Of a stretch of DNA of 5,340 nucleotides, positions 5,206 through 5,340 are shown in pieces (position 1 is the first letter of the stretch; each line of letters begins with the position of its first letter). The position numbers and the translations under genes are program-made. Source of the DNA: Gudongella sp051744365 (GTDB lineage Bacteria; Bacillota; Clostridia; Tissierellales; Tissierellaceae); NCBI GenBank assembly GCA_051744365.1, contig JBNJCX010000082.1:1-5340 (forward strand), given 5' to 3'. The notes below the pieces were generated by a model. It worked only from the letters and a program-made list of their open reading frames with translations. It ran no database searches and was not told the DNA's origin.

Positions 5206-5340
5206 ATGGGATTTGGTAGGATAGGAATGCCTGAACTGATTTTAATTCTTGCAATTGCCTTGGTTATATTCGGACCGTCAAAATTACCGGAGATAGGAAA
5301 ATCTTTAGGTAAGGCACTTAAGGAATTCAAGGCTGGATCA
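5206..5340 (+). CDS. tatA: Twin-arginine translocase subunit TatA (5' part only)
   Basis: TatA forms the pore-like part of the Tat pathway, which exports folded proteins with twin-arginine signals. The 45 residues in the window begin MGFGRIGMPELILILAIALV, with the short membrane helix at about 9-22. Then come the FGPSKLPEIGKSLGKAL hinge and amphipathic helix that define TatA/TatE. TatB is less likely because the FG-x-x-KLPE-x-G-(K/R)-S-x-G pattern is the TatA form. The start is fixed by GGGAGG (5193-5198), 7 bases upstream. The frame is open to the window edge, so the acidic tail is not seen. A tatC partner would be expected further right. Confidence 0.93.
   Translation, partial: MGFGRIGMPELILILAIALVIFGPSKLPEIGKSLGKALKEFKAGS

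Noticed and set aside
5085..5330. Leftward open frames over the sortase end and tatA
   Set aside because: They overlap the clear tatA start and its ribosome binding site on the other strand and have no recognisable product.

Overview
The window reads as chromosomal DNA of a low-GC Gram-positive anaerobe, most likely class Clostridia. The grounds are A+T-rich intergenic DNA, strong GGAGG-type ribosome binding sites, AGA/AGG arginine and ATA isoleucine codons, two lipobox lipoproteins and a class A-type sortase. The genus cannot be read from the sequence.

Left part (1-1005). A perfect 60-bp palindrome (40-99) ends the region downstream of a leftward XRE-family repressor gene (186-539). Facing away from it is a second, very short XRE-type gene (655-854), an arrangement like a phage or mobile-element repressor/Cro switch. 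The short gene looks broken. One base is missing in an A-run at 808-812, and restoring it extends a normal-looking C-terminus. The best-placed start codon is ATA rather than ATG. The divergent intergenic region holds a clean inverted repeat (553-568) that may be the repressor's operator.

Centre (906-3244). Tandem promoters drive a lipoprotein (1006-2082) made of a (PAEE)n spacer and two copies of a 154-residue unit. Each copy ends in a motif (DLVSSVTVGV) resembling the flavinylation segment of FMN-binding domains. After a strong terminator comes apbE (2165-3244), a lipoprotein FAD:protein FMN transferase. By eye this pair resembles the Listeria PplA/FmnB pair of extracellular electron transfer: a surface lipoprotein with two flavin sites and the enzyme that attaches FMN. 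This is an inference, and it is the most interesting system in the window.

Right part (3279-5340). ndk, an aspartate/glutamate-family racemase and a sortase follow apbE in the same direction with gaps of 34, 1 and 30 bp and no visible terminator. They probably form one operon with apbE. A new promoter (5130-5158) precedes the start of tatA (5206 to beyond the window), a twin-arginine translocase subunit. Much of this part concerns the envelope: lipoprotein flavinylation, D-amino-acid supply, protein anchoring and export. No sortase substrate or Tat substrate lies inside the window.
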